64,000 nt of DNA from Thalassomonas viridans (GCF_000948985.2 NZ_CP059733.1:6448001-6512000), one strand, 5' to 3'. Shown: positions 18,344 through 26,655, numbered from the stretch's first letter. The notes: a model not told the origin generated them from the sequence alone. Program-made: numbers and translations.

Positions 18344-18799
18344 ATGGACATTGGTAAAGACATTAACCGCAAATATTATCGCTGGCATTTCCAATCGGGG
18401 GAAGTGCCGCTGGTCTACCAGACCTCGGGGGTGCCGGTAAAACTCTACCGCCGTATCCTGTTCTTCGATATCTTCCTGGCACAGGCTATTATCAAGGATA
18501 TCAGCATCGGCGGTGTCGGTTTTATTACCCAGCACGAACTGGGCTCGTCCCTGATCATGGAGCTGCCCAACGGCCTGAAAATTCCCTGCAAAAAAGAGCA
18601 TTACTTCCAGGTAAACGACAAGCTTAATTTCTACGGCGCCAGCTGGAGCGAAAAGGAATATAAGAAAGTAATGCCGTTGCTGAAAACCTATAGCAAGGTG
18701 GCTTACCGCGCCCGGGATGAGGATTCAGAGCCGAATAAGGTCACCGAACTGCATAAGAAAACGGAACGCAGCCCGGAAAAAGATACCGCCGAGCTTTAA
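18344..18799 (+). CDS. PilZ-domain protein, probable c-di-GMP-responsive flagellar effector
   Basis: About 151 residues if started at ATG 18344, one base after the motB stop; an upstream ATG at 18326 inside motB is possible. The second PilZ motif is clear (KDISIGGVGF, D-x-S-x2-G, near residues 51-60). The first motif RxxxR is not obvious; only the YRR cluster precedes it, so c-di-GMP binding may be weak or altered. PilZ proteins such as YcgR act on the MotA/FliG interface. Its place as the last gene of the motor operon supports a motor-brake role (inference). The C-terminal tail is very charged. Confidence 0.75.
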   Translation: MDIGKDINRKYYRWHFQSGEVPLVYQTSGVPVKLYRRILFFDIFLAQAIIKDISIGGVGFITQHELGSSLIMELPNGLKIPCKKEHYFQVNDKLNFYGASWSEKEYKKVMPLLKTYSKVAYRARDEDSEPNKVTELHKKTERSPEKDTAEL

Positions 18800-18844
18800 A
18801 GCAGTAACTTTTTCCGGATATTGTTTTTAGCCCGGGTTCCGGTT

Positions 18845-19318
18845 TTAGTCTGAGAGCGTCACACCCAGCGGTGAGAAATGATATAAAGTTATGGCTTCGG
18901 ATACCGAAGCCGGGTCAAAAGGTGTTTGGTTTTCTTCAGCCCTGTGCGCCAAGTATTGTTTGGTTTGCTCTAAATCCAACTTTTTCTCAGACAAGGTGCC
19001 GGTTGCATAGGCGGTTTTGCCGATAGCGCTCACCGGAAATACCATCTTTCCGTCCGGCACCTTGATGGTTAATGTCGGATAATCTTTATCCGTAGCAAGA
19101 TCCATCCAACAACCGCGTTTCTTACAGACTTTAACCACAACACCTGAAATAGTGCTTGGCTCGGTTTGATATTTTTCCGGGCTTGCCAATAAGGTTGAAA
19201 CCTTAACCACCTTATCCATATCGGCTCCGGTGCCGAATGTTGTCTCCTTGGCCTGCCCCTGCCAACTTGCCAGCAGCACTAACAGCAACAGGGAGTTTTT
19301 ACTCGCGAATAGTTTCAA
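18845..19318 (-). CDS. DUF4920 exported protein
   Basis: A 157-residue protein with a signal peptide (about 1-23). Its core is strand-rich with the motif GVVVKVCKKRGCWMDL, characteristic of DUF4920 proteins (two cysteines in VC-x4-GCWM, possibly metal or redox linked). The C terminus is SPLGVTL. Function is unknown. It is convergent with the flagellar operon with only 45 bp between them and no strong terminator, so some read-through antisense is possible. Confidence 0.7.
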   Translation of the reverse strand: MKLFASKNSLLLLVLLASWQGQAKETTFGTGADMDKVVKVSTLLASPEKYQTEPSTISGVVVKVCKKRGCWMDLATDKDYPTLTIKVPDGKMVFPVSAIGKTAYATGTLSEKKLDLEQTKQYLAHRAEENQTPFDPASVSEAITLYHFSPLGVTLSD

Positions 19319-19348
19319 AGTTAAATTCCTTCTTAAAATGATGAATTC

Positions 19349-19522
19349 AGGGCCTGCTTATCTTTGGCCGTGAATGAGCTTTTTGGCTGTTTTTCCCCCT
19401 ATCGGCGTTAGAAAAATGTCATGTAGAATAACTACACATCCATTTTTCTGCCTTGACTTTTTATTAGGTAAAAGCAAAAACCGCTCAAAAATCTTCATCC
19501 CCTCCAAAAATAAGCAGGCCCT
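19349..19522. mobile_element. MITE-like palindromic element with 19-bp terminal inverted repeats
   Basis: The terminal repeats AGGGCCTGCTTAT[C/T]TTTGG (19349-19367) and its reverse complement (19504-19522) differ at one base. The 174-bp interior is an imperfect palindrome whose centre is a strong hairpin (AGAAAAATG...TGTAG / CTACA...CATTTTTCT). It has no coding capacity. I see no convincing target-site duplication and no autonomous partner in this window. Confidence 0.7.
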
Positions 19523-19670
19523 AGTATAAAGACTTAATTTAAGCAGATAAAAAATTTATAACAAAATACAATCGCTTATTCCAACAACTTTGCCTTTATT
19601 TATTCTCCGCCGCAACAAGGCAAAAGAAAACATCAATATTACCTGGCCGTAATGAAAAACACAGTGTTAT

Positions 19671-20129
19671 TTACCGTTTCACCATATATAAACAGTTTTC
19701 CAGCGTGATTTCTTCAGGATAATCGGCAAACGAAAAACCAAACTTTTCATAAGCCTTGATCGCTTTTTCGTTATGCGACAACACAAACAATGAACATTCC
19801 TGCACATTCAGCTGCGCAAGGCCTGAATCGCAAAGGCGGTGCATAAGTTGCGATGCTATACCTTGCCCCCGGGACCCGGGATTGACGATCAACCTGCCAA
19901 GGTGACATCTGCCCTGCCTGAGATAATATTGGCCAAAGGCACAAAATTCATTTTCATCAGACACTAATGAAAATGAATGCAAGCTATCAAGTTTGAGATC
20001 TTCGGCAAACGAAGATAGGTTATAAGGGTATCTGAAATCTGGTCCGGACCACAGGTTAAGTTCCTGCTCGCTGGAAAACCAGGTCATCATTTCCAGCAAA
20101 TGTTCTTCTTGAGGTTTTATTAACTGCAT
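19671..20129 (-). CDS. GNAT-family N-acetyltransferase
   Basis: About 152 residues from ATG 20129; a GTG six bases upstream is an alternative. The GNAT core is visible: strand beta4 LGRLIVNP followed by the acetyl-CoA pyrophosphate loop S-RGQGIASQLM (R/Q-x2-G-x-G/A) near residues 95-105, then the NEKAIKAYEKFGF motif typical of motif B. The substrate is not predictable. Adjacent genes give no functional context. Confidence 0.8.
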   Translation of the reverse strand: MQLIKPQEEHLLEMMTWFSSEQELNLWSGPDFRYPYNLSSFAEDLKLDSLHSFSLVSDENEFCAFGQYYLRQGRCHLGRLIVNPGSRGQGIASQLMHRLCDSGLAQLNVQECSLFVLSHNEKAIKAYEKFGFSFADYPEEITLENCLYMVKR

Positions 20130-20228
20130 AACCACCTATCCAATTGAATAACAAATAAAATTATAACATTTTAGGGAGTTTCTAAATAGCAGTTATTTCG
20201 CTTTATTGATGCGTTTTTACCTGCAATA

Positions 20229-20627
20229 TCAGTCCGGTTTTACGGTATTGTCTGCAGCAAGCAAGCGCCACAACAAAAATGCCAGCAACATCGCCATGGC
20301 AATAGCAAAAAAGTCGACCAAATAGCCTTGGCCATCGGAAAAATCACCAAAAGGCACACCCAGAGATACAGGCGGAAAATAGGGAAACCAACTCTCGCCG
20401 CCGATTTCCCTGATGCTTTGCGAAGCAAAAAACAATAAGGCAGCAAGCAGGCCCTTACGCCTTTTATGCCAGACATCATAAGCGCCATATGCAGGGATTA
20501 ATACAAACACCGCAAGGTAAGAAAATATATTGAGTAAGGGCTTATTTTCAAAACCTGAAAAAGCCATCACGCCAATACCGATCAGGGAAAACATCGCCAG
20601 GATAAAACCGGCACATTTGAACTTCAC
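20229..20627 (-). CDS. Small integral membrane protein, unknown function
   Basis: 132 residues with four predicted transmembrane stretches (about 5-23, 34-52, 60-75, 105-125) and a short basic loop WHKRRKG. It has no recognisable family motif. It is oriented with its neighbours but separated by about 100 bp from each, so it is probably monocistronic. Confidence 0.55.
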   Translation of the reverse strand: MKFKCAGFILAMFSLIGIGVMAFSGFENKPLLNIFSYLAVFVLIPAYGAYDVWHKRRKGLLAALLFFASQSIREIGGESWFPYFPPVSLGVPFGDFSDGQGYLVDFFAIAMAMLLAFLLWRLLAADNTVKPD

Positions 20628-20709
20628 TTCTACTCCTAAGCCTTACAGATTGTTTAAAGCGCAGAGGAAAGCTATTCAGCTGACATACGCTTCAAAAACG
20701 TGCCGGTTA

Positions 20710-21213
20710 TCAAGCAAGTGCCTGCGCCAACTCTTTGCCTGGCGGCAGCTTATTGCCGATAGTTTTGCCGGTAACGGCATGGTAGGCTAACCCCGACAGC
20801 ATTTTCTTCTGCAGACCTTTCATCACAGGCCGCAGCATCACCATACCCATGAGCGCCCCAAGCGGCCCGAACTTAACAACAAACTCCATATCCATGAAAA
20901 CTTCGCAACTGGTTTCACTGATCTTTTCAACCCTGAACCCGGCATACATAGTTTCCAGCGGCATGGAAAATTCGCTAAGCACCACCCTGAAACTTTTGTT
21001 CTCCTGATATGCAACTATTTCTTCATACACACCGGATTTATCGTAAAAAATACAATGCCGTTTGGCACCTAGACCGGAATGTTTGTCACCTATTATCGGT
21101 GACTTTTCCACGCCAAAACTGAACTTTTCGACACCGCCGAAATCATCCAATATTTCCCATACTTTTTCAGCAGTTGCCTTGATTTTAAGGGCGGATTTTA
21201 CTTGATGCTTCAT
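20710..21213 (-). CDS. SRPBCC (polyketide cyclase/START-like) family protein
   Basis: The start is set at ATG 21213 after AAGAG; the reading frame extends upstream without coding character. The 167-residue product begins with the SRPBCC hallmark KIKATAEKVWEILDDFGGVEKF, and has alternating strands and a long C-terminal helix. The fold forms a hydrophobic ligand cavity. Ligand and role are unknown. The upstream 11-bp stem hairpin at 21259 may be regulatory. Confidence 0.75.
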   Translation of the reverse strand: MKHQVKSALKIKATAEKVWEILDDFGGVEKFSFGVEKSPIIGDKHSGLGAKRHCIFYDKSGVYEEIVAYQENKSFRVVLSEFSMPLETMYAGFRVEKISETSCEVFMDMEFVVKFGPLGALMGMVMLRPVMKGLQKKMLSGLAYHAVTGKTIGNKLPPGKELAQALA

Positions 21214-21708
21214 GATACTCTTATGTGCTAATTGATTATGATGCCAAGTATCACACAGCCCTACTGACAGCATAGTGTCAGTAGGGATTTTCTTTAAAAC
21301 AGACCTGCTTTTATGGACAACACAAAAACATAAAAGGTACAAAAATTACCGCTCGGCTATTTGCCACCAGACGCTAATTTAGTACTTTATTGCTAAAAGT
21401 AGTGTGCAAAAACAAGACGGCTGGGTATTGCTATACCTCCACCAAAAACCCCCAATAAAGGCGCCTTCCAAAACCATAATACCCTGGCAACAAAACAAAG
21501 ATTTTAACCGGATATTTAATCGCCCAAACAAGCCCAATTTAATGGATTTATCCGCCCGATAAGCTATAACTAATAGTGTATTTATAACCAGCGGAGGCAC
21601 CTTATAGCGAATCATCAATCGATAAAGAATTAACGAAAACCAGGCGCTCCCCCTGAGTGTGCGGACACCCAGAGAGAGCTGACCACAACTGATACGAGGA
21701 TATCAATT
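21214..21708. other. Intergenic region with an 11-bp stem hairpin, no supported gene
   Basis: The inverted repeat CCCTACTGACA / TGTCAGTAGGG (21259-21269 and 21276-21286, loop 6) is followed on the plus strand by ATTTTCTTT. There is no gene on that strand to terminate, so it may be an operator, a remnant or a terminator of an unannotated transcript. The rest (to 21690) is AT-rich. A 79-codon minus-strand frame at 21379-21618 has atypical composition and no ribosome-binding site and was not accepted. Confidence 0.5.
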
Positions 21709-21876
21709 ATGGCTAAAATCAATGATATGCCAGAGTTTCACTCGGTTAAAGTTTTTTTAACAAATGCTGTTAATCACAGCAATCACCAACACCCCACCTG
21801 CCACCTCAGGCTTAACCACCATCTTGAGTATGTAAAACAGCATCAAGCCATTACAGGAGGACGCCGTCATGTCTGA
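21709..21876 (+). CDS. Small protein, translationally coupled to the next gene
   Basis: A 55-residue ORF (MAKINDMPEFHSVKVFLTNA..., His-rich middle NHSNHQHPTCHL) preceded by GAGGA at 8-nt spacing. Its stop overlaps the ATG of the following gene by a few bases. Translational coupling and a good ribosome-binding site support expression. No family is recognised; function unknown. Confidence 0.45.
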   Translation: MAKINDMPEFHSVKVFLTNAVNHSNHQHPTCHLRLNHHLEYVKQHQAITGGRRHV

Positions 21877-22126
21877 TAACAACTCAACTGACACATGGTT
21901 AACCACAGAGATTTACAAGCTGAATGACGAGTTTAGCCAGTTTAGCGGCAAATGCGCTTTTCTCTGTCAGGCCTTTGCCGCGGTTAGCAGCAATCCGGAA
22001 TGTATAGATGAGCAAACGATTTACGGCCTGGACTTTTATGCCCTGTGGTTAAAAGAGAAAATTGAAGCTTTTGATCACCAGATAGAAAATCTCAACCATC
22101 GCCTGCGAAAGGAGTCTGACCTGTAG
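21869..22126 (+). CDS. Small hypothetical protein
   Basis: 85 residues, preceded by a strong AGGAGG. The sequence is helical with two cysteines (CAFLC) and a C-terminal amphipathic helix (EKIEAFDHQIENLNHRLRKE). It has no signal peptide. It overlaps the 55-codon gene upstream and so probably works with it. I do not recognise the family. A GCCGGTTA / TAACCGGC stem follows at about 22146-22176 without a T-run. Confidence 0.55.
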   Translation: MSDNNSTDTWLTTEIYKLNDEFSQFSGKCAFLCQAFAAVSSNPECIDEQTIYGLDFYALWLKEKIEAFDHQIENLNHRLRKESDL

Positions 22127-22271
22127 GTATTGGTTAATACTAACTAGCCGGTTAACCTTTCCAAAACTAACCGGCATATACAAAAAGAACTGCTATGTAT
22201 CACTACAAAGTATTAAAAGGCAGGCACAACAATATAATTTATAATTACAAAAAATAATGGGAAGATAACTT

Positions 22272-22721
22272 ATGCGGCCAACTCAACTACTTTTCGTTGT
22301 TGTACTCATGTCAATCGTCTCATGCACAGCTAAAATTACAGAAAAAAGTTTATATAAACAATTTTCAGCCTATGCCCTGACGGCTAATAACAACAATATC
22401 CTTAGCCAAAGTCCCAAGTTTTTCAGTAAAAGATTATTAGCCCAAGCGAATAGCAGTAAGGCTAGTCAGGCAGAGATAGCAGGCCAGCTATTATTCAAAC
22501 AATATATGGCAACTCAGGTAAATAGCTTTGAGGTGATAACCGACAATAGCGGTTGTTTAACGGTGAACGGCTATGACAGTGAGAACATGCCTTTGTCATT
22601 TAACCTTAAATATATTCATAACCAGGAAAAATGGCTGATTGATGACATCAATATCTCTTTTGTTAACAGCGAAGCCGATTTTAGTACATCAGCCCAATGT
22701 CCCGGTGAATATATAAATTAA
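22272..22721 (+). CDS. Putative lipoprotein, unknown function
   Basis: 149 residues with a type II signal peptide, lipobox SIVSC with Cys18. The remainder looks like a small alpha+beta (NTF2/DUF-like) fold with a late disulfide-capable pair of cysteines (C near 98 and 144). Preceded by GGGAAG. It ends at a very strong bidirectional terminator. Confidence 0.65.
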   Translation: MRPTQLLFVVVLMSIVSCTAKITEKSLYKQFSAYALTANNNNILSQSPKFFSKRLLAQANSSKASQAEIAGQLLFKQYMATQVNSFEVITDNSGCLTVNGYDSENMPLSFNLKYIHNQEKWLIDDINISFVNSEADFSTSAQCPGEYIN

Positions 22722-22741
22722 AAAGTCATTCTGTCAAAAAA

Positions 22742-22773
22742 ACAGGCCAGTGATATCACTATCACTGGCCTGT
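22742..22773. terminator. Bidirectional terminator
   Basis: A perfect 13-bp stem ACAGGCCAGTGAT / ATCACTGGCCTGT with a 6-nt loop. An A-run lies on the left and a T-rich stretch on the right, so it can serve both the lipoprotein gene and the convergent TonB receptor. Confidence 0.9.
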
Positions 22774-22840
22774 CTTATTTTACAAACGTTTTTCCAAAGT
22801 GCTGTATCAAATCATTATCTGCAACAGCCCTTGGCTTAGA

Positions 22841-25123
22841 TTAGAACTGGTAGCTAACACTCAAATCAAAACTTCTAGGCAAGATATAACGGGCATTAGA
22901 CGAAAGCGCATCACGGGGATCCCCTTCGGTTAACCCTTCTTCATCGGTCAGGTTATTGGCGGCAAACTGCACCTGCACCTCGTCGGTCACATCTAAGATC
23001 ACCCCAAGATCAACTTTTTCGTAACCCGGAAGTTTCTGGTCGTTGATATTGGCATTGCTGGAATGACGCTCACCCACTGCGGTGATAGTACCGTATAAGG
23101 TTGCTAACATGCCGTTGGCAAATTCATATTCATAGCTTGGAGTCACACGCACCTGCCACTTAGGTAAGCGCTGCAGCTCATTGCCTTTATCTTTACCCTT
23201 GAGGATTTCGGTGTCCTGCAGGGTAGAGTTCAGGCTGACAGAGAAACCGTCGTCATTGAAGTAGCTGAAATCAAGCTCAACACCGTAAGCTCGGGTCGTG
23301 CGGGTTACCGCACCGGCGCCCGGTACCGGCACTTCCAGATCCCCTTCAACTTCATTCAGGAAACCTGTGGCGTATACGCTGTAGTTGTCTTTCGCTAATT
23401 TATAGCCCAGCTCGTACTGGCGTACGTCCTTGACCAGGTCTTCGCCGTTTTTGTAGTCATCGTAACTTTCACGCAGGTCGTCAAAGAACGGCATCTTGCT
23501 GCCGTTACTGATACGGGCAAAAACTCCCATATCGTTTGCCAGGGCATAGTTACCGCCGAAGGTCCAGGACGTACCGTTTTCATCATAATCTACCGCTTTG
23601 GAGATAGAGCCGGTCAGGCCTTCATCCACGGTATAGTCGATTTCGTGTTTCTCGAAGCGCACACCACCGTCTAAGGTCAGTTTCTCGGTCACTTCATAAG
23701 ACAGAGCACCGTATACCGCGCGAGTGGTACCGTCACCAACGCTGTTAATGTCATAGTTCCAGCCACAGCTGTCGGCGTTGTCATTACAGTCGATACCGGT
23801 CAGCATTTCCCCGCCGGTTTCTACTACGTAGTAGGCCTGGTTACCTATGCTCCACCAGTCTTTAGACTGATAGGTAGAATTGTAATAACCTGCGGTAAAA
23901 CTGCCTTTGTCGAAAGTCTTGGTCAGGGCGAGGTCATTGGTAAAGGCTTCAATGTCTTTTTTCACTACCCAGCGGCCAATTTGCTGCACCATAGTATCGC
24001 CGCTGTATTCAGTGCCGCTTACCGCACCGGTAGCAGTAGCACCGTTATCCGCAACGCTTGATAACAGCTCGGCATTGCCGTTAGGCACAAAACCGTAAGT
24101 ATCGGCATCGCCGCTGGTATAAACAAAGCGATCTACCAGTTCCCAGCCGTTTTCCAGATCCAGCTCAACGCTACCGCCGGAAGCCGAACCTTTCCAGCCG
24201 CGGCCGTCGCCAAAATCAAAAGACTCGCTAACATTGTCCGGCCCATATTGAATAGTGGCCTGGCGGTTCTGGGAACCTATCTGCACGTATTCGTTGTCTA
24301 CACCCGGCGCATTGATAGGCGCAGGCAGGTACCAAACGCCGTGATCGTCGGTTTGACGGGTATAAAAGTTAATTTTGCCGTTATCCAGCTCTTTGGTGAT
24401 ATTGATGGTGAACTGCTGGCCTTTTTCGGCGTTAAAACCGGCATCGCGCACACCCGGCGAGCTTTTCACGTAACCACCCACCATAAAGTAAAGGTCGTCT
24501 GCCAGGGCGCCGCTGACCACGCCGTCAAAACGTTGCAGGCCGTAGTCGGCTGTAGAATATTTTACCTTGCCTTCGGTGTCTTCACTGCCTTCTTTTAATA
24601 AGAAGTTAGTGGTCAAACCCGGCTGGCCGTTGGAGATTACCGGGTTGGTACCACCGCGCAGGGCTTCCATAAATTCAACGGTTTCATCCAGGCGGAACAG
24701 GGTAGAGTTTTCCAGGAAAGACAGGGTCGGTGGCGGGAAGATTGGCGCACCTTGCAGTTGTACCGTCAGGAAAGGTGCATCACCTGTGCCCGGGAAACCG
24801 CGGACAAAAACGTTGGCCCCGGAAACACCGCCGGAACTTTCCGACCAGACGCCGGGAACCGCTTTAAATAAATCGGCGGTGCTTTTCGGCGCCAGCTTTT
24901 TAATATCGTCTTCGGAGAAGTTACTGATGGCGTAACTGGCATCCACTTTTCTTACCGCTTTACCGCTGAAAGTACCGGTAACTACGATTTGTTCAATTTT
25001 TTCGGTTTTCTGTGCTGACGAGCTATTAGCTGCTGTCTCTTGTTCCGCACCTGTAGCAGTAAACGGCTGGCATACCAGGGCTAGTACTGCAGCAACGGAA
25101 GATAGTTTAAAATTCGTTGTCAT
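22841..25123 (-). CDS. TonB-dependent receptor of the alpha-glucoside locus
   Basis: About 760 residues from ATG 25123, giving a clean signal peptide (MTTNFKLSSVAAVLALVCQP). An ATG 10 codons upstream lies within the promoter-proximal region and is less likely. The plug domain is visible (IEQIVVTGTFSG, then PKSTADLFKAVPGVW, VFVRGFPGTG, EFMEALRGG at about residues 45-170). A 22-strand barrel follows, ending SFDLSVSYQF with terminal Phe. The protein takes up a ligand across the outer membrane. LacI-type operators directly upstream and the divergent lacI gene indicate that the ligand is an oligosaccharide, probably an alpha-glucan fragment (inference). Confidence 0.88.
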   Translation of the reverse strand: MTTNFKLSSVAAVLALVCQPFTATGAEQETAANSSSAQKTEKIEQIVVTGTFSGKAVRKVDASYAISNFSEDDIKKLAPKSTADLFKAVPGVWSESSGGVSGANVFVRGFPGTGDAPFLTVQLQGAPIFPPPTLSFLENSTLFRLDETVEFMEALRGGTNPVISNGQPGLTTNFLLKEGSEDTEGKVKYSTADYGLQRFDGVVSGALADDLYFMVGGYVKSSPGVRDAGFNAEKGQQFTINITKELDNGKINFYTRQTDDHGVWYLPAPINAPGVDNEYVQIGSQNRQATIQYGPDNVSESFDFGDGRGWKGSASGGSVELDLENGWELVDRFVYTSGDADTYGFVPNGNAELLSSVADNGATATGAVSGTEYSGDTMVQQIGRWVVKKDIEAFTNDLALTKTFDKGSFTAGYYNSTYQSKDWWSIGNQAYYVVETGGEMLTGIDCNDNADSCGWNYDINSVGDGTTRAVYGALSYEVTEKLTLDGGVRFEKHEIDYTVDEGLTGSISKAVDYDENGTSWTFGGNYALANDMGVFARISNGSKMPFFDDLRESYDDYKNGEDLVKDVRQYELGYKLAKDNYSVYATGFLNEVEGDLEVPVPGAGAVTRTTRAYGVELDFSYFNDDGFSVSLNSTLQDTEILKGKDKGNELQRLPKWQVRVTPSYEYEFANGMLATLYGTITAVGERHSSNANINDQKLPGYEKVDLGVILDVTDEVQVQFAANNLTDEEGLTEGDPRDALSSNARYILPRSFDLSVSYQF

Positions 25124-25228
25124 CACTTCATCCTCTTCAGACGAGCATTTCATGTTGTAACACTAGTCTTTGATAGTCGTAATTCTAGTTTTGAAAGATT
25201 TCTTTCCCCACATTCAATATAGGCACCT

Positions 25229-25244
25229 TTGCAAACGTTTGCAA
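25229..25244. promoter_or_regulatory. LacI-family operator 1
   Basis: TTGCAAACGTTTGCAA is a perfect 16-bp palindrome with the central CG typical of LacI/PurR-type sites. It sits between the divergent receptor and regulator genes. Confidence 0.8.
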
Positions 25245-25251
25245 TGCTTTT

Positions 25252-25268
25252 ATGCAATCGTTTGCAAT
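25252..25268. promoter_or_regulatory. LacI-family operator 2
   Basis: ATGCAATCGTTTGCAAT is a near-match to operator 1, spaced about two helical turns from it. Confidence 0.65.
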
Positions 25269-25298
25269 TTGCAGTCAGGAAAGTTTAACCAAGTTTGC

Positions 25299-25312
25299 TG
25301 CAAACGTTTTCA
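25299..25312. promoter_or_regulatory. LacI-family operator 3
   Basis: TGCAAACGTTTTCA has one mismatch in the right half-site. It is the closest site to lacI, consistent with autoregulation. Confidence 0.6.
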
Positions 25313-25367
25313 AGACTATGATATAAGGGTGATTGTAATGTGCGCCCAATATGCAATAATCACCGCC

Positions 25368-26390
25368 ATGAAAGAAAAGACCATTAAAACACTTGCCGAC
25401 ATTGCCCAAATGGCCAATGTTTCCCAGTCGACGGTATCCAGGGCGCTGCGCAACAATCCCCTGGTAAGCCAGAAAACCCGGGAGTTTGTCCAGCAGCTGG
25501 CCCGCGAACATAACTTCAGCGTCAATGCCACCGCGAGTAAGTTGCGCACCCAAAAAACCCATACCATAGCCGTGATTGTCATGTTCGACCAAAATACCGA
25601 ACAGTCGATTTCCGATCCGTTTTTGATGAAGTTGTTGGGTACCATAGCCGACGAACTCACCAAGTTCGGTTATGACATGCTGCTCACCACCACCAAAACC
25701 GCCACCGGCGACTGGAATAATTATTACTTTGAATCCCGCCGGGCAGACGGCCTGATTATTGTCGGTCAGGGAGAGCATGACCCGCGCATCGAAGCGCTGG
25801 CCAGCAACAATGTGCCTTTTGTGGTCTGGGGTACGGAAGTTGCCAACGAAAAATACACCACTATCGGTAGCGACAACCGCAAAGGCGGTTACCTGGCGGT
25901 GAAACACCTGATCGACAAAGGTTGTAAAAATATCGCCTTTATGGGGGACATAGAACATAACGAGCTGGAGCAACGCTGGCTGGGTTACCAGGATGCCTGC
26001 AACGAAGCCGGGCTAGAATTAGATCCGGCGTTAAGGCTTAAAACCGATCTGACCTCAAACGACGGCTACCACCAGATCAAGGCTTATCTGGAAGGCGGTC
26101 AGCAAAAAATCGACGGCATTTTTGCCGTCAGCGACACCATAGCCCTGGGGGTCATGAAATATCTGCATGAGCAAAATATTGCCATCCCCGGGGAAATCGC
26201 CATTATAGGTTTTGACGATATCGCCATGTCGGCGTTCAGCTCGCCTTCATTGACCACAGTACGGCAAAACACCACGGCGGCGGGTGAATTACTGGTCAAC
26301 AAGCTCTTGAAAAAAATTGCCGATGAGCCGATTGAATCCAGGCTGCTGGAAGTAGAATTAATCGTGCGCCAGTCCAGCGAACAAACATAA
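25368..26390 (+). CDS. LacI-family transcriptional regulator of the saccharide locus
   Basis: The start is set at ATG 25368, giving a 340-residue protein beginning MKEKTIKTLADIAQ. The upstream 66 codons in frame overlap the operators and lack coding character. The helix-turn-helix occupies residues ~6-25 with the hinge around 50-60 and the LacI signature VSQSTVSRAL. The periplasmic-binding-like effector domain spans ~62-335 and contains FAVSDTIALGVMKYL and GFDDIAMSAFSSPSLTTVRQ. The four CAAACGTTTG palindromes in this locus are its probable targets; the effector is probably the imported sugar or a phosphorylated product (inference). Confidence 0.9.
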   Translation: MKEKTIKTLADIAQMANVSQSTVSRALRNNPLVSQKTREFVQQLAREHNFSVNATASKLRTQKTHTIAVIVMFDQNTEQSISDPFLMKLLGTIADELTKFGYDMLLTTTKTATGDWNNYYFESRRADGLIIVGQGEHDPRIEALASNNVPFVVWGTEVANEKYTTIGSDNRKGGYLAVKHLIDKGCKNIAFMGDIEHNELEQRWLGYQDACNEAGLELDPALRLKTDLTSNDGYHQIKAYLEGGQQKIDGIFAVSDTIALGVMKYLHEQNIAIPGEIAIIGFDDIAMSAFSSPSLTTVRQNTTAAGELLVNKLLKKIADEPIESRLLEVELIVRQSSEQT

Positions 26391-26409
26391 ATAAGGCTTT
26401 AGGCCGCTC

Positions 26410-26603
26410 CTGTTCATCCATGAACCCGCATCATTGCCTGCAAGGATGCAGGTATTTGGCTTACGCCGGGAGCCGGTAAGCTGACCGTACATCCTGTACA
26501 TTAGGACTCTTCTGTTCATCCATGAACCCGCGTCATTGCCTGCAAGGATGCAGGTACTTAGCTTACGCCGGGAGCCGGTAAGCTGACCGTACATCCTGTA
26601 CAT
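26410..26603. repeat. Tandem 92-bp repeat with four palindromes per unit
   Basis: Two copies (26410-26501 and 26512-26603) are separated by a 10-bp spacer. Each unit contains, in order, GTTCATCCATGAAC, CCTGCAAGGATGCAGG, a CTTAC...GTAAG stem and GTACATCCTGTAC. The copies differ at a few positions outside the stems. It is intergenic, between lacI and the pgmB terminator. The type resembles REP/BIME-like extragenic repeats; whether it recurs in the genome cannot be seen here. Confidence 0.8.
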
Positions 26604-26609
26604 AAAAAA

Positions 26610-26638
26610 GGGCTTAGCCAATAAAGCCGGCTAAGCCC
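26610..26638 (-). terminator. Terminator of the pgmB-GH65 operon
   Basis: A perfect 10-bp stem GGGCTTAGCC / GGCTAAGCCC with a 9-nt loop. It is followed on the minus strand by six U (AAAAAA at 26604-26609). Confidence 0.85.
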
Positions 26639-26655
26639 GGTTCACCCACTAAAGA

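Noticed and set aside
21379..21618. 79-codon minus-strand ORF
   Set aside because: No ribosome-binding site, no family, odd composition; left as intergenic.
25170..25367. 66-residue N-terminal extension of the LacI regulator
   Set aside because: It overlaps the three operators and does not resemble protein; LacI proteins start just before the helix-turn-helix.
26410..26603. Possible CRISPR array
   Set aside because: Only two long units of 92 bp with a 10-bp spacer and internal palindromes; no cas genes. It is a tandem repeat.
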